Source: Flavobacteriales bacterium
GTDB lineage: Bacteria > Bacteroidota > Bacteroidia > Flavobacteriales_C > GCA-002722245
Length of the DNA stretch: 64,000 nucleotides
NCBI GenBank assembly: GCA_002717515.1
Contig: PBEC01000018.1
Coordinates: forward strand, 262,630-326,629
Direction: 5' to 3'
Part shown: positions 1 to 9,980 of the stretch, piece after piece
Layout: every line of letters starts with the position of its first letter
Position numbering within the stretch: the stretch's first letter is position 1
Position numbers and translations under genes: made by a program
The notes under the pieces: generated by a model
What the model was told of the DNA's origin: nothing
What the model saw: the letters and a program-made list of their open reading frames with translations, nothing else
Databases searched by the model: none

Positions 1-2061
1 AATTCTAATGTCTTTAATATCTAAAACGTAAGCTTTTAAAGAACTGTATTTTTTTAATTTTTCAATCTTTGCTTCATCCGATAGAAAGTAAAGTTTTTTC
101 AAATCACTTTCTAAACTATCTCCCACATACCTCCATTTAATTCCTTTATAGTGTTTAAGTTCAGGATAACCTTTGATTCTATCTCCGAAAGGGTTTAGTA
201 GTTGATCCCTGTATCCATATTCCGGTGTTATTTCAAAATTCAGTTTCTTCTTCTTTTTCTTTCGCATCAATTTTACAAATACTTTGGATACTTTTAAATC
301 CTGTGATATTTTGGGTAGATTGCTGTAGTCTGTACAATGTGGAGTTATTTTAGAATCTGATTCGCTCCGGCAAATGTTGGATGCTTGATTCAATCTTTGC
401 CACTCTGATTTGTAATTGAGATAAAAGTATTTATCCAAAGAAAATTGTTTTTTAAAGCTTGGGTAAATTAGAATGGGTTTTTCCGATTTAACGTACACTT
501 CTTTGTTTTTGTGAAAGGCTCTTATTTCTATTGCGTATTTGGTGTCGGAAATTTCTCCATTTGGTAAATAAGTAGGATATTTTGTCAATGCGTAATCTGC
601 AGGAGTTGTAAATTCTTTAATTTCAATTTTGACATCTCCTAAAATGGTAACATTTCCTGTTCCAATAAAACATTCCGCAGGAACTTCAACTTTTGCTCCT
701 GATGGGAGAGTGAAGAAATCACCTACTTCAGTGTAAATCATTCTTTTAATTGTTGTTTGGTTTTGAGAGTACCTCCAACTGTTCAATACTTTAGGTTCAT
801 AGGATAGGGTCTGATAATGGGCGCCAATTATAGTTTTTGGAGATTTCCAGGTGATTTTGTTTTTTGCTATTTTATTCCCCTTTAAATTAATAAGATTCAG
901 GTTTGGAAATTTGCTTATATCAAATGGAATGTAGGTTAAATAACAATTGTTTATGTGAATCTCTTCCAATTTTTCGGATGCACCTATTTTCCAGTCAGAA
1001 CGTCCAAAAACACAGTCTTTGATGTAAAGTCTCTTAATCTTTTTGCTCTTACCCATTTCTTTAAAAACCTGAGAGGGATTGGGAAAACTGCAATTTGAGA
1101 ATGAAATATCTTTTCCACGAAAACGTGCTATAGAGCTTGATAATTTTTTAAAACAGGAATTATCTATTTGTAATCTTTCTATTTTTTTGAGCTTTGAAAT
1201 GTTGTAGGGTACTGTAGTTAAGTTTTTGTGTCCGATTTTAAGATTCCTAAGTGTTGAGTAACTACCAATCAGAGATTCCACTAGGTCAGAAATTTTTAAT
1301 TTTTTACAACCTCTAACATCGAGATTTCTTAAATTATTTAACTTTTTAAAATTTTCCGGTAGGTTTTCTAAAGTTCCATTATTTATTATGAGTTCTTTTA
1401 AAAAATGAATTTTATGTATTTCTTCAGGCAATTTGTTTGCTCCTGACAGATTAAGTATTTCAAGATTTTTTAAAAATTCAACGGTATAGTATGTGAATTT
1501 ATTTTCAATTGCAGGAGTATAGCTTATATCTAATTTTTTTAATGTATTCATGAATACCAATGTACTTGGAAGAGTATCAATACAATTGTAGGATAGATCT
1601 AATTTTTCCCAAAAGGTATATTCAAAGATAGGGGGCAGATGCTTAATGTGGTTATCGGATATGCATACTTCTTTAAGGGTTTTTATTCTTCTAATGGAAA
1701 CTGGTAAATAAAACATATTGCAATGGTTTGCAACCAGTTTTTTAAGTTTTGGCAGTTTACTAATAATGGAAAAAGCTTGCTTAATATTTAAGCTCCTATT
1801 TCCCGAAATATCTAGCTCTTCAAGATTATCTAAATTTTTAAACCATGCAGGTAAAAAAGCCAGGTGGTTATTTTTAATGTTTAATTTTTTTAGTTTTTTA
1901 CATTCTTTAATAGAGAAAGGAAGTTCTGTAAAACCCTCATTCGATAAGTTTAAAACTTCAATTCTTGCAGAATTTTTTGGGATATCTATGTACTTGTACT
2001 CTCTCTGTGTATGTGCAGTGAGAGAAAACAAAATAATTGATATAAAAAATCCAAGTTTCAT
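1..2061 (-). CDS. Secreted leucine-rich-repeat protein, C-terminus off window
   Basis: An open frame runs on the minus strand from an ATG at 2061 to the left edge, giving 687 codons without a stop, so the C-terminus is missing. It begins with a Sec signal peptide (MKLGFFISIILFSLTAHTQ). About 350 residues of leucine-rich repeats follow, spaced roughly 23 residues apart, with motifs of the type LEELDISGN, LKKLVANHC and LEILNLSGA. Around residues 440-520 the repeats give way to a beta-rich stretch with PSGAKVEVPAECF and IEIKEFTTPADYAL, which resembles the ZU5-like segment seen in some Bacteroidota surface proteins. The substrate or partner is unknown. LRRs usually bind proteins, so a surface or periplasmic binding role is an inference. 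It is divergent from hemW. Confidence 0.8.
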   Translation of the reverse strand, partial: MKLGFFISIILFSLTAHTQREYKYIDIPKNSARIEVLNLSNEGFTELPFSIKECKKLKKLNIKNNHLAFLPAWFKNLDNLEELDISGNRSLNIKQAFSIISKLPKLKKLVANHCNMFYLPVSIRRIKTLKEVCISDNHIKHLPPIFEYTFWEKLDLSYNCIDTLPSTLVFMNTLKKLDISYTPAIENKFTYYTVEFLKNLEILNLSGANKLPEEIHKIHFLKELIINNGTLENLPENFKKLNNLRNLDVRGCKKLKISDLVESLIGSYSTLRNLKIGHKNLTTVPYNISKLKKIERLQIDNSCFKKLSSSIARFRGKDISFSNCSFPNPSQVFKEMGKSKKIKRLYIKDCVFGRSDWKIGASEKLEEIHINNCYLTYIPFDISKFPNLNLINLKGNKIAKNKITWKSPKTIIGAHYQTLSYEPKVLNSWRYSQNQTTIKRMIYTEVGDFFTLPSGAKVEVPAECFIGTGNVTILGDVKIEIKEFTTPADYALTKYPTYLPNGEISDTKYAIEIRAFHKNKEVYVKSEKPILIYPSFKKQFSLDKYFYLNYKSEWQRLNQASNICRSESDSKITPHCTDYSNLPKISQDLKVSKVFVKLMRKKKKKKLNFEITPEYGYRDQLLNPFGDRIKGYPELKHYKGIKWRYVGDSLESDLKKLYFLSDEAKIEKLKKYSSLKAYVLDIKDIRI

Positions 2062-2142
2062 TTTATGCAAAATAATAATGTTCACAATACATTACAGGAT
2101 CAACTTCAATTGCTATTCCATAATTAAATGTTAATTAGTTTT

Positions 2143-2150
2143 AACTTTGT
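2143..2150 (+). promoter_or_regulatory. Candidate -7 box (TAACTTTG) of hemW
   Basis: TAACTTTG matches the Bacteroidota -7 consensus TAnnTTTG and ends 18 bases before the hemW ATG. I see no good TTG -33 element at 19-22 bases, so the call is weak. Confidence 0.4.
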
Positions 2151-2168
2151 ATATCCAGAATCAAATTT

Positions 2169-3296
2169 ATGTCGGGGATTTATATTCATATTCCATTTTG
2201 TAAGAAGGCTTGTCACTACTGTAATTTTCATTTTTCTACAACTTTTGACAACTATCGTTCTCAGATGATTGATTCCATTTGTAAAGAACTTGAACTGAAA
2301 AGGTCTCTTTTCAAGGAAGTTGCCATTCGTACAGTTTATTTTGGTGGAGGAACACCATCGATACTTGAAAACAAAGAAATAGATCGTATTTGGAATGCTT
2401 TAAGTTCTAATTATAATATAAATTCAGTTGAAGAAATAACAATTGAAGCCAACCCTGAAGACATAAGCTATTCAAAATTGAGTTATTGGAAATCAGTAGG
2501 AATCAATCGAATCAGTCTCGGTGTCCAATCTTTTTTTGAGGAAGATTTAAAGCAAATGAATAGAGTTCATGACTCGGCACAAGCTTTAAAAGCTATTGAG
2601 TGTATAAAACAGGCTGAATTTGATAATTTTTCTATTGACTTTATGTTTGCTCTGCCGTTGTTGTCTGATGATCAATTGCTTAAAAACTTAGAAATAGCAA
2701 TAGATCTTGAAGTACCACATATATCATGTTATAATTTAACTCTGGAGGAGCAAACAGCATTGGTTAAATTGATAAAAAAGGGTGAAATTAAAGATTTAAG
2801 CGAGGAGAAGTCTATTTGTCAATTTCAAATCATCATGGAAAAATTAGGGAAACATAAATATTTACAATATGAAATTTCCAATTATGCTAAAGTGGGATAC
2901 AAAAGTAAACACAATTCAGCTTATTGGGAACAGAAACCATATATAGGTTTTGGTCCATCTGCACATAGTTTTTATAATAACGTAAGAACTTACAATGTCT
3001 CAAGTAATACAAAATATATGAACCAAATTCAAAGAGGTTCTGGTTATTACGAAATGGAAAAATTAACGAGTAATGACTTTTATAATGAGTTTGTTATGAC
3101 TCGATTAAGAACTTCTAAGGGTGTAAATATCCGTGAACTTGAGCTTTTGTTTCCGGAGTATATTAATGGTTTCAAAGAGAAAACATCAACCTTTTTAAGG
3201 TCTGGCCATCTTGCTTTTTTTGGTGAAGAATTCCGGTTAACAAAAGAAGGAAAACTAATGGCAGATTATATCGCAAGTGAATTTTTTGAACTTTAA
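2169..3296 (+). CDS. hemW: HemW-type radical SAM heme chaperone
   Basis: This 375-residue radical SAM protein carries the iron-sulfur motif C11-x3-C15-x2-C18 followed by Phe20 rather than a fourth cysteine. That pattern marks the HemW subgroup, which binds and delivers heme, and sets it apart from the true oxygen-independent coproporphyrinogen oxidase HemN (CxxxCxxCxC). Other supporting motifs are GGGTPS at residues 59-64, the TIEANPED segment, and LGVQSF. Length fits HemW (about 375-390). It is a single gene, divergent from the LRR gene and convergent with the PAP2 gene. The family is often misannotated as coproporphyrinogen III oxidase. A heme-insertion role is inferred from family membership. 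Confidence 0.9.
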   Translation: MSGIYIHIPFCKKACHYCNFHFSTTFDNYRSQMIDSICKELELKRSLFKEVAIRTVYFGGGTPSILENKEIDRIWNALSSNYNINSVEEITIEANPEDISYSKLSYWKSVGINRISLGVQSFFEEDLKQMNRVHDSAQALKAIECIKQAEFDNFSIDFMFALPLLSDDQLLKNLEIAIDLEVPHISCYNLTLEEQTALVKLIKKGEIKDLSEEKSICQFQIIMEKLGKHKYLQYEISNYAKVGYKSKHNSAYWEQKPYIGFGPSAHSFYNNVRTYNVSSNTKYMNQIQRGSGYYEMEKLTSNDFYNEFVMTRLRTSKGVNIRELELLFPEYINGFKEKTSTFLRSGHLAFFGEEFRLTKEGKLMADYIASEFFEL

Positions 3297-3331
3297 CAAA
3301 AACAGGTAAGGAGATATTTCCTATATACAGA

Positions 3332-3946
3332 TTAAAGCTTGAGTTTCTTTTTGAGTATCAAATACATTCCGAGAGCTGTTGCAACTCCAAGAAAAGAACC
3401 CGCAACTAAGTCCATTAAAAAATGATAGGACAAATAGGTTCTGGAAAATCCAATTAGAACAGCTATTACAACAAGTATTGTTCCAACCTTTTTATTTGGT
3501 ATAATAAGAGCTAAACTAAAAAAAATACAAAACGCTACTGTAGTGTGTCCGCTGGGAAAACTCAGGTTTGAAGGCATTTCAACATCTTTCAACCAATTAT
3601 AATTCTCATCTTCAATTAATTGTTTTAACCCATGTGGGCGTTTAAAGTTTGCAAATACAAAACGTTTTAATACCGCTACCAATAATGAAGCTATTCCATA
3701 TGCAAGCCCAATATATAAACCTTTTCTCCAATTGTAAACAAATAGAAAAATTAGTAAAGGGACAGTAAACCATCCTTCAGCCAAATGAGTAATGAATTTA
3801 AAAACGGCACTTGATGCTGGATGATAAAAAGAGTTGAAGTAGTACTGTGTTTCTACTTTTGTATAGGCTACAGAAAAAATTAATCCTGTAAAGAAAAACA
3901 GAAAAAAAACAACTAAGGGCCCTCTATTTTTTTTAATCGTATTCAA
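3332..3946 (-). CDS. PAP2-family membrane phosphatase
   Basis: This 204-residue integral membrane protein of the phosphatidic-acid phosphatase type 2 family has about five to six hydrophobic segments. All three catalytic motifs are visible: K94 to R103-P104, PSGHT at 131-135, and SR168-169 with H175 and D179. Known members dephosphorylate undecaprenyl pyrophosphate, phosphatidic acid, phosphatidylglycerol phosphate or lipid A, and the sequence does not say which applies. The only plausible start is TTG at 3946, because no ATG occurs in the first 120 codons. A TAnnTTTG box lies only five bases upstream of that TTG, so the message may be leaderless. It is convergent with hemW. Confidence 0.85.
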   Translation of the reverse strand: MNTIKKNRGPLVVFFLFFFTGLIFSVAYTKVETQYYFNSFYHPASSAVFKFITHLAEGWFTVPLLIFLFVYNWRKGLYIGLAYGIASLLVAVLKRFVFANFKRPHGLKQLIEDENYNWLKDVEMPSNLSFPSGHTTVAFCIFFSLALIIPNKKVGTILVVIAVLIGFSRTYLSYHFLMDLVAGSFLGVATALGMYLILKKKLKL

Positions 3947-3951
3947 TTCGA

Positions 3952-3959
3952 CAAAGTTA
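3952..3959 (-). promoter_or_regulatory. Candidate -7 box of PAP2 gene
   Basis: On the minus strand this reads TAACTTTG, an exact TAnnTTTG, ending five bases before the TTG start. A TTTG lies 15 bases upstream, which is shorter than the usual spacing. Confidence 0.35.
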
Positions 3960-4006
3960 AGTGCATATTTTAATCAAACTTAACTTTTGTGAAGAATCTT
4001 TGAACA

Positions 4007-4747
4007 TCAATAAATTATCCTGATTGAAGCTGAATGAGCGGTTCCCATCAGCTGGTTATTTAAAGATTCTTGCATTCTATTGATTTCAATCTGATAGAAT
4101 ATTCCCCATTTGAATCCAAACTTTGAAAAAATGTAACCTATTTCAGAATTTCCATTGAATAATCTGTTTGAAAATCCGGAATAAAATTTGGTATACCTAT
4201 TTCCTGGAATTTTACCGGTAAGTCTATTCATTCTGTTATAAAAAACAGTGGATAAAATAGGGAGATGCATGTTAAAGTCTATTCTGTTTTTTTTCAATTC
4301 AAACTTACTCATGACAGCGATTCCGGTAAAAGACTGATTGAACCATAACAGGTTATTGTTATCGATTTTCGGAAAAAAATTTAAGTTGAAGTCATTTCCT
4401 ATATGGAATCCAAAATAATGACGAGAATTTTTTAACGCTATCGACTGAACTGTAAAATCGTAATATATATTAGCTGCAGTGGCTGCTGAGACATATAGTA
4501 TATCCATTTCAACTTCTCTATTGGAGTTTGAAATTTGAAACTGAATTCTATTCAAGTATTGATTTCCAAATTCATAAGAAAATCCTCCGTATAAATACTT
4601 TGCAGAATGAATTAGTTTTTTATGAGAAGCGAATTCATATGTTTTGTAGCCCATTCCGTATTTCACATATTTTTCTCCTGAAAAAACAAAGTAATAAAAC
4701 AGACAAAGTATGCCTGTAAGGATGATATTTTTCCTTTTTAAAATCAA
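4007..4747 (-). CDS. Putative outer-membrane beta-barrel protein
   Basis: I do not recognise a named family for this 246-residue protein. It has a short positively charged N-terminus and a hydrophobic segment (residues 8-23) that looks like a signal peptide. The rest shows alternating polar and aromatic or hydrophobic residues, many Asn and Tyr, and a final IRIIY, as expected for a small outer-membrane barrel. The frame starts with TTG at 4747; there is no ATG near the N-terminus. It lies downstream of the groESL terminator, so it is probably transcribed separately. The barrel call is an inference from composition. Confidence 0.6.
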   Translation of the reverse strand: MILKRKNIILTGILCLFYYFVFSGEKYVKYGMGYKTYEFASHKKLIHSAKYLYGGFSYEFGNQYLNRIQFQISNSNREVEMDILYVSAATAANIYYDFTVQSIALKNSRHYFGFHIGNDFNLNFFPKIDNNNLLWFNQSFTGIAVMSKFELKKNRIDFNMHLPILSTVFYNRMNRLTGKIPGNRYTKFYSGFSNRLFNGNSEIGYIFSKFGFKWGIFYQIEINRMQESLNNQLMGTAHSASIRIIY

Positions 4748-4829
4748 TATAAAGAGTGTAAAATTTGTTTCGTTGGGCTTACCTTAGATTACGAAATTAT
4801 TCAACATATTGTTTCTTAAAAGAACATAA

Positions 4830-4855
4830 AAAAAGCCCGCAATTGCGGGCTTTTT
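4830..4855 (-). terminator. Rho-independent terminator after groEL
   Basis: The palindrome GCCCGC-AATT-GCGGGC (4835-4850) is flanked by A-run and T-run on both sides, so it can work in either direction. It lies 23 bases beyond the groEL stop and closes the groESL transcript. Confidence 0.9.
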
Positions 4856-4877
4856 AATTTATTTAGAGAACAAAATT

Positions 4878-6805
<1,928 letters not shown>

Positions 6806-6842
6806 TTTTCTAAATATTTAGGTTATAAAATTTTGTTTTACT

Positions 6843-6859
6843 TAACACTTTATGTGCCA
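6843..6859 (-). promoter_or_regulatory. Possible sigma-54-like promoter of groES
   Basis: The minus strand reads TGGCAC-N5-GTGTT. The -24 box TGGCAC is perfect, but the -12 box differs from TTGC at two positions. It lies about 40 bases before the groES ATG. The activator of this sigma factor is encoded about 2 kb upstream. This is a weak call, given because the context makes it worth testing. Confidence 0.3.
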
Positions 6860-6892
6860 TTCTAAATTGAGCATAAAAATAGTCTTTTTGTA

Positions 6893-6956
6893 CGTCAGTT
6901 TTACTGATTAAAAGCTATTGCCAATAAATATTGTCAGCCGAAATGACACACTGACG
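6893..6956. repeat. Nested inverted repeats upstream of groES
   Basis: An inner dyad TGTCA-N7-TGACA lies at 6932-6948. An outer pair CGTCAG (6893-6898) and CTGACG (6951-6956) shares the same TCAG/CTGA core. The inner dyad is about 130 bases from the groES start, the usual position of an upstream activator or repressor site. The binding protein is unknown. Confidence 0.5.
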
Positions 6957-6973
6957 CATTTTCCGAGAGCTAC

Positions 6974-7270
6974 TTAATTATCTGAATTATCAAAGTTATC
7001 GCTTTGTTCAGTTTGATATTGATCAGTCACATTTTGTTGACTTGAGGAACTAGATGAAATAGATTTAGTAGAGATGATGCATAAAATAGCCAAAGCACCT
7101 ATCAAGTACCACGTTACTTTTTCTACGATTTCAGTAGTTTTTTTTGCTCCGAAAGATTGGTTTTGTGATGCTATGTTAGCGTCTAAACCACCACCCTTAC
7201 TGTTTTGAATAATTACCACTAACACTAGCAGTACACAAATAATTATAATTAAAATACTTAAAAAAGTCAT
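6974..7270 (-). CDS. secG: Preprotein translocase subunit SecG
   Basis: This 98-residue inner-membrane protein has two transmembrane helices (about residues 3-22 and 53-71). They flank the family hallmark IQNSKGGGLDANI and the conserved FGAKKTTE loop. SecG assists SecYE and SecA in moving proteins across the inner membrane. The C-terminal tail is Ser/Gln/Asp-rich and not conserved. ATG at 7270 lies nine bases after the upstream TPR gene's stop, so they are co-transcribed. The partner secA is at 36.6-39.9 kb of this window. Confidence 0.93.
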   Translation of the reverse strand: MTFLSILIIIICVLLVLVVIIQNSKGGGLDANIASQNQSFGAKKTTEIVEKVTWYLIGALAILCIISTKSISSSSSSQQNVTDQYQTEQSDNFDNSDN

Positions 7271-7279
7271 ATCTAAAAT

Positions 7280-8221
7280 CTATTCTGACCTCAAATCCTT
7301 AATGAGGGATGCAAAGTAACTCTTTTTTTCTGGATTTTTCAAAATTAACTGCTCATAAATACTTTTTGCCTTAGCCATATTTCCTTGTTCAGCATAAACT
7401 CTGGCTAAAGTTTCGGTTACCATAGCCTGAGAATCCTCGATGCTTTTTTTCGCCATATTTTCAGGAGAGTAAAACTCAGTCTTTGGCTTAATCTTTGGCT
7501 GGTTTAGGATAAATTGATCGATAAGTACTTCGGCTTTTTCTCTAAACTCTTTACGTTCCTTCTCTTTTGGCGAAAGATTTGATCTTATTTCTTTGGTTTC
7601 GCTCGCTTTGATCCATTCTAAAAACGATTTCGTTCCTTCTTCTTGTACTTCTTCTTGTACTTCTTCTTTTATTTCAGTAGATATTTTATCAATGTCTAAA
7701 GAAATTGATGCCCCAATTGCAGAACTTATAATTAAATCGTCGAGCTCTTTTAGAGACTGATTTTTTGATTTTTCAGAACGATTGAACTCTTTTTCCTGGG
7801 AACTCTTTTTTTCTTGTGTTATTTCTTCGGATTTATTTTCTTTTTCTTCAACCGTATTCTCACCTTCAATTTCTTTTTGATTTACCTTTCCAATATTCTC
7901 TTGATTACATTCCAGATTTTCATTGCTCTTGTCTTCTCCCGACAGAACTTTCATTTTTGATTCTTCAATTATGTAGGCGTCTTTACTGAGCGGTTTTGAG
8001 ATTATTTTTTTCAAAACACTTCTATCTGAAATGTAGGCTGCAGTTTTTTTTAGTTCTTGTTCAAAAAGAACATCGGCGTCATTCAGCAATGAGGACAAAT
8101 AAAGCAGACGAATGTTTGCAGAGTATGGAAAATTATCTACTAATTTTTTTAAATCGCTCTTATGTTTTGGATCAACATGAGCAGGATTTTTTAAAAGGTG
8201 GTTAAAAACTTCCTTGTTCAT
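7280..8221 (-). CDS. TPR-containing protein of the lptE-secG cluster
   Basis: This is a 313-residue cytoplasmic protein without a signal peptide. The N-terminal ~70 residues form a helical domain (LKNPAHVDPKHKSDLKKLVDN and following). A long low-complexity Glu/Lys/Ser region follows, and the C-terminal ~50 residues contain a recognisable tetratricopeptide repeat (ARVYAEQGNMAKAKSIYEQLILKNP). The function is unknown. Members of this family sit between an LptE-like gene and secG in other Flavobacteriales as I recall it, which hints at an envelope-related adaptor role. Start ATG at 8221 is three bases after the lptE stop. A 12-base tandem repeat in the acidic region encodes the VQEE units. Confidence 0.8.
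   Translation of the reverse strand: MNKEVFNHLLKNPAHVDPKHKSDLKKLVDNFPYSANIRLLYLSSLLNDADVLFEQELKKTAAYISDRSVLKKIISKPLSKDAYIIEESKMKVLSGEDKSNENLECNQENIGKVNQKEIEGENTVEEKENKSEEITQEKKSSQEKEFNRSEKSKNQSLKELDDLIISSAIGASISLDIDKISTEIKEEVQEEVQEEGTKSFLEWIKASETKEIRSNLSPKEKERKEFREKAEVLIDQFILNQPKIKPKTEFYSPENMAKKSIEDSQAMVTETLARVYAEQGNMAKAKSIYEQLILKNPEKKSYFASLIKDLRSE
7637..7668. repeat. 12-base tandem repeat inside the TPR gene
   Basis: TTCTTCTTGTAC occurs twice in tandem plus a partial third copy and codes for repeated VQEE in the acidic linker. It is in frame, so unit changes would alter linker length only. Confidence 0.6.
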
Positions 8222-8224
8222 AGC

Positions 8225-8716
8225 TTACCATTCCATCAATGTTTCATTGTATACTAAATCTACTAGTTTTTTTGATATAGACTCCATTAATTCGTCCTCA
8301 ATTGAGGAAAAGTCTTCAGTTGCTTTGAAGTTGTCGTAAGATTCAAACGTTTTATTAAAGTCTTGATCTCCATTTTCAGAGTTTGTATATGTTATTTTAA
8401 TTGAAATGGTTAAACGATTCAAAGCTACTATATCACTTCCCGTACCTTGCTCGGGAGTTATTGTATATCGTGTAATTACGCCTGTAAATTGAGCATCTCC
8501 AATACCGTTTGTGTACTTTAAATTGGACTCATTCGTGAATTTTTCTTGTAATGCGTCTTGCAGTACAATGGCTAAATTAGGATTAACCAATGAAGCCGTA
8601 TTCGTAATGCTTTCAATGCTAAAGGTTTGCCCTGGTATTTCTCCTCCTCTGAAGGAATAACTTACCTTACAACCTAATGCAACAATGGTAACGAGAATTA
8701 AAAGCAGATTTTTCAT
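8225..8716 (-). CDS. lptE: LptE-like outer-membrane lipoprotein
   Basis: This 163-residue lipoprotein has a signal peptide and lipobox ending at C16 (VALGC). The GEIPGQTFSIESITN segment, followed by a mixed alpha-beta domain of about 130 residues, matches the LptE family of Bacteroidota. LptE plugs the LptD barrel and helps place lipopolysaccharide in the outer leaflet. Its ATG overlaps the stop of the upstream sigma-54 activator gene by four bases (ATGA), so the two are translationally coupled. The identification rests on motif pattern and conserved context; sequence identity in this family is low. Confidence 0.75.
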   Translation of the reverse strand: MKNLLLILVTIVALGCKVSYSFRGGEIPGQTFSIESITNTASLVNPNLAIVLQDALQEKFTNESNLKYTNGIGDAQFTGVITRYTITPEQGTGSDIVALNRLTISIKITYTNSENGDQDFNKTFESYDNFKATEDFSSIEDELMESISKKLVDLVYNETLMEW

Positions 8717-9975
8717 TGTTGAATATTGTATTCTTTTATTTTTCGATAAAGTGTTCTTTCTGAAATACCCAATTCCTTTGCAGCGTTTTTTCTTCTGCCT
8801 CTGTGTTTTTCAAGTGCTTTGATGATGAATTCCTTCTCTCGTTCCGCTAAAGATAAACTTTCTTCCACCACTTCATGGCTCTCGTCAAAATCATCTTGAT
8901 TGGCATCCTGCTCAAAATTAGGGTTGACCTTCATTGGAAAAGTAGGGTGATCTTGAGTGGGGGCTACATCAGAGTTTAAGTGCAAACGCTGATAGGCTTT
9001 TTCAGTATCACCAACGTTTCCTCTGTTTCTCACTAATTCAGCAACAACCCCTTTTAAATCTCCAAGTTCTTTTTTCATGTCAAAAAGAGCTTTGTATAGA
9101 ATTTCACGTTCTTTTTTCCATTCGGACCCTTCAAAAGACTCGTGTTCATTTTCATTTACACCAATAATAACAGGTAGGTTAGAGGAGCTTGCTTCGGGAA
9201 GATATTTTAAGAGTTGGTTGCGAGTAACCAAACGATTTTCTTCGATTACTGAAATTTGTTCAGCAATATTTTTTAGTTGTCGAATATTTCCTGGCCACCG
9301 GTAGTTTTCTAAAATCTCTTTTGATTCATCGTCCAAACGAAGTGGAGGCATTCTATATTTTTCTGCTAAGTCGATTGAGAATTTTCGAAAAAGTAAGTAT
9401 ATGTCTTCTTTTCTTTCTCTCAACGAGGGAACTTTAATGGGAATTGTATTTAAACGATAATACAAATCTTCGCGGAATTTCCCCATTTTTATGGCCTTAG
9501 GAATATCCAAATTGGTTGCCGCAACAATCCTTATGTTTACTTTTTGTACTTTGGAAGATCCAACTTTTATAAACTCTCCGGCTTCCAGGACTCTGAGTAA
9601 ACGAGCTTGAGTACTCATTGGTAATTCTCCAACTTCGTCTAAGAATATAGTACCATTGTTGGCAACCTCAAAATAACCTTTTCTCTGATCTACAGCTCCT
9701 GTAAAGGCTCCTTTTTCGTGACCAAATAGTTCTGAATCAATAGTTCCATCTGGAATTGCACCACAGTTGACGGCTATAAAGTCGTTGTGCTTTCTTTTAC
9801 TTTGAAAGTGTATGATTTTCGCAAAATTTTCTTTACCAACTCCACTTCCTCCGGTTACTAAAACAGATAGGTCAGTGGGAGCTACCTGCATAGCTATATC
9901 TATTGCATCGTTGAGCAATTTTGAATTCCCGATTATTCCAAATCGTTGTTTTATGCCTGTAAGCGTTGCATTCAT
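8713..9975 (-). CDS. Sigma-54-dependent activator, no receiver domain
   Basis: This 420-residue AAA+ enhancer-binding protein activates sigma-54 RNA polymerase. The ATPase starts almost at the N-terminus: Walker A GGSGVGK (42-48), the sigma-54 contact loop GAFTGA (89-94), Walker B FLDE (111-114), and a downstream arginine finger region (FREDLYYRLN). The C-terminal ~45 residues form a Fis-type helix-turn-helix (AAKELGISERTLYRKIKEY). No receiver or sensor domain precedes the AAA+ core, so it resembles PspF. Between AAA+ and HTH lies a ~130-residue, poorly conserved linker. It is coupled to lptE, secG and groESL downstream and follows miaB closely, suggesting a role in envelope or protein-folding stress (inference). 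Confidence 0.9.
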   Translation of the reverse strand: MNATLTGIKQRFGIIGNSKLLNDAIDIAMQVAPTDLSVLVTGGSGVGKENFAKIIHFQSKRKHNDFIAVNCGAIPDGTIDSELFGHEKGAFTGAVDQRKGYFEVANNGTIFLDEVGELPMSTQARLLRVLEAGEFIKVGSSKVQKVNIRIVAATNLDIPKAIKMGKFREDLYYRLNTIPIKVPSLRERKEDIYLLFRKFSIDLAEKYRMPPLRLDDESKEILENYRWPGNIRQLKNIAEQISVIEENRLVTRNQLLKYLPEASSSNLPVIIGVNENEHESFEGSEWKKEREILYKALFDMKKELGDLKGVVAELVRNRGNVGDTEKAYQRLHLNSDVAPTQDHPTFPMKVNPNFEQDANQDDFDESHEVVEESLSLAEREKEFIIKALEKHRGRRKNAAKELGISERTLYRKIKEYNIQQ

Positions 9976-9980
9976 ACGGC

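Noticed and set aside
1718-2134. Plus-strand 138-codon frame at the left end
   Set aside because: It lies antisense to the LRR gene, whose minus-strand frame has a signal peptide and regular leucine repeats.
2169-3296. Oxygen-independent coproporphyrinogen III oxidase HemN
   Set aside because: The fourth cysteine of the CxxxCxxCxC motif is Phe20, which marks HemW.
6909-6924. TTGGCA on the minus strand in the groES upstream region as a sigma-54 site
   Set aside because: No GC doublet at the required ten-base spacing; the TGGCAC at 6859-6854 is a better, though still weak, candidate.
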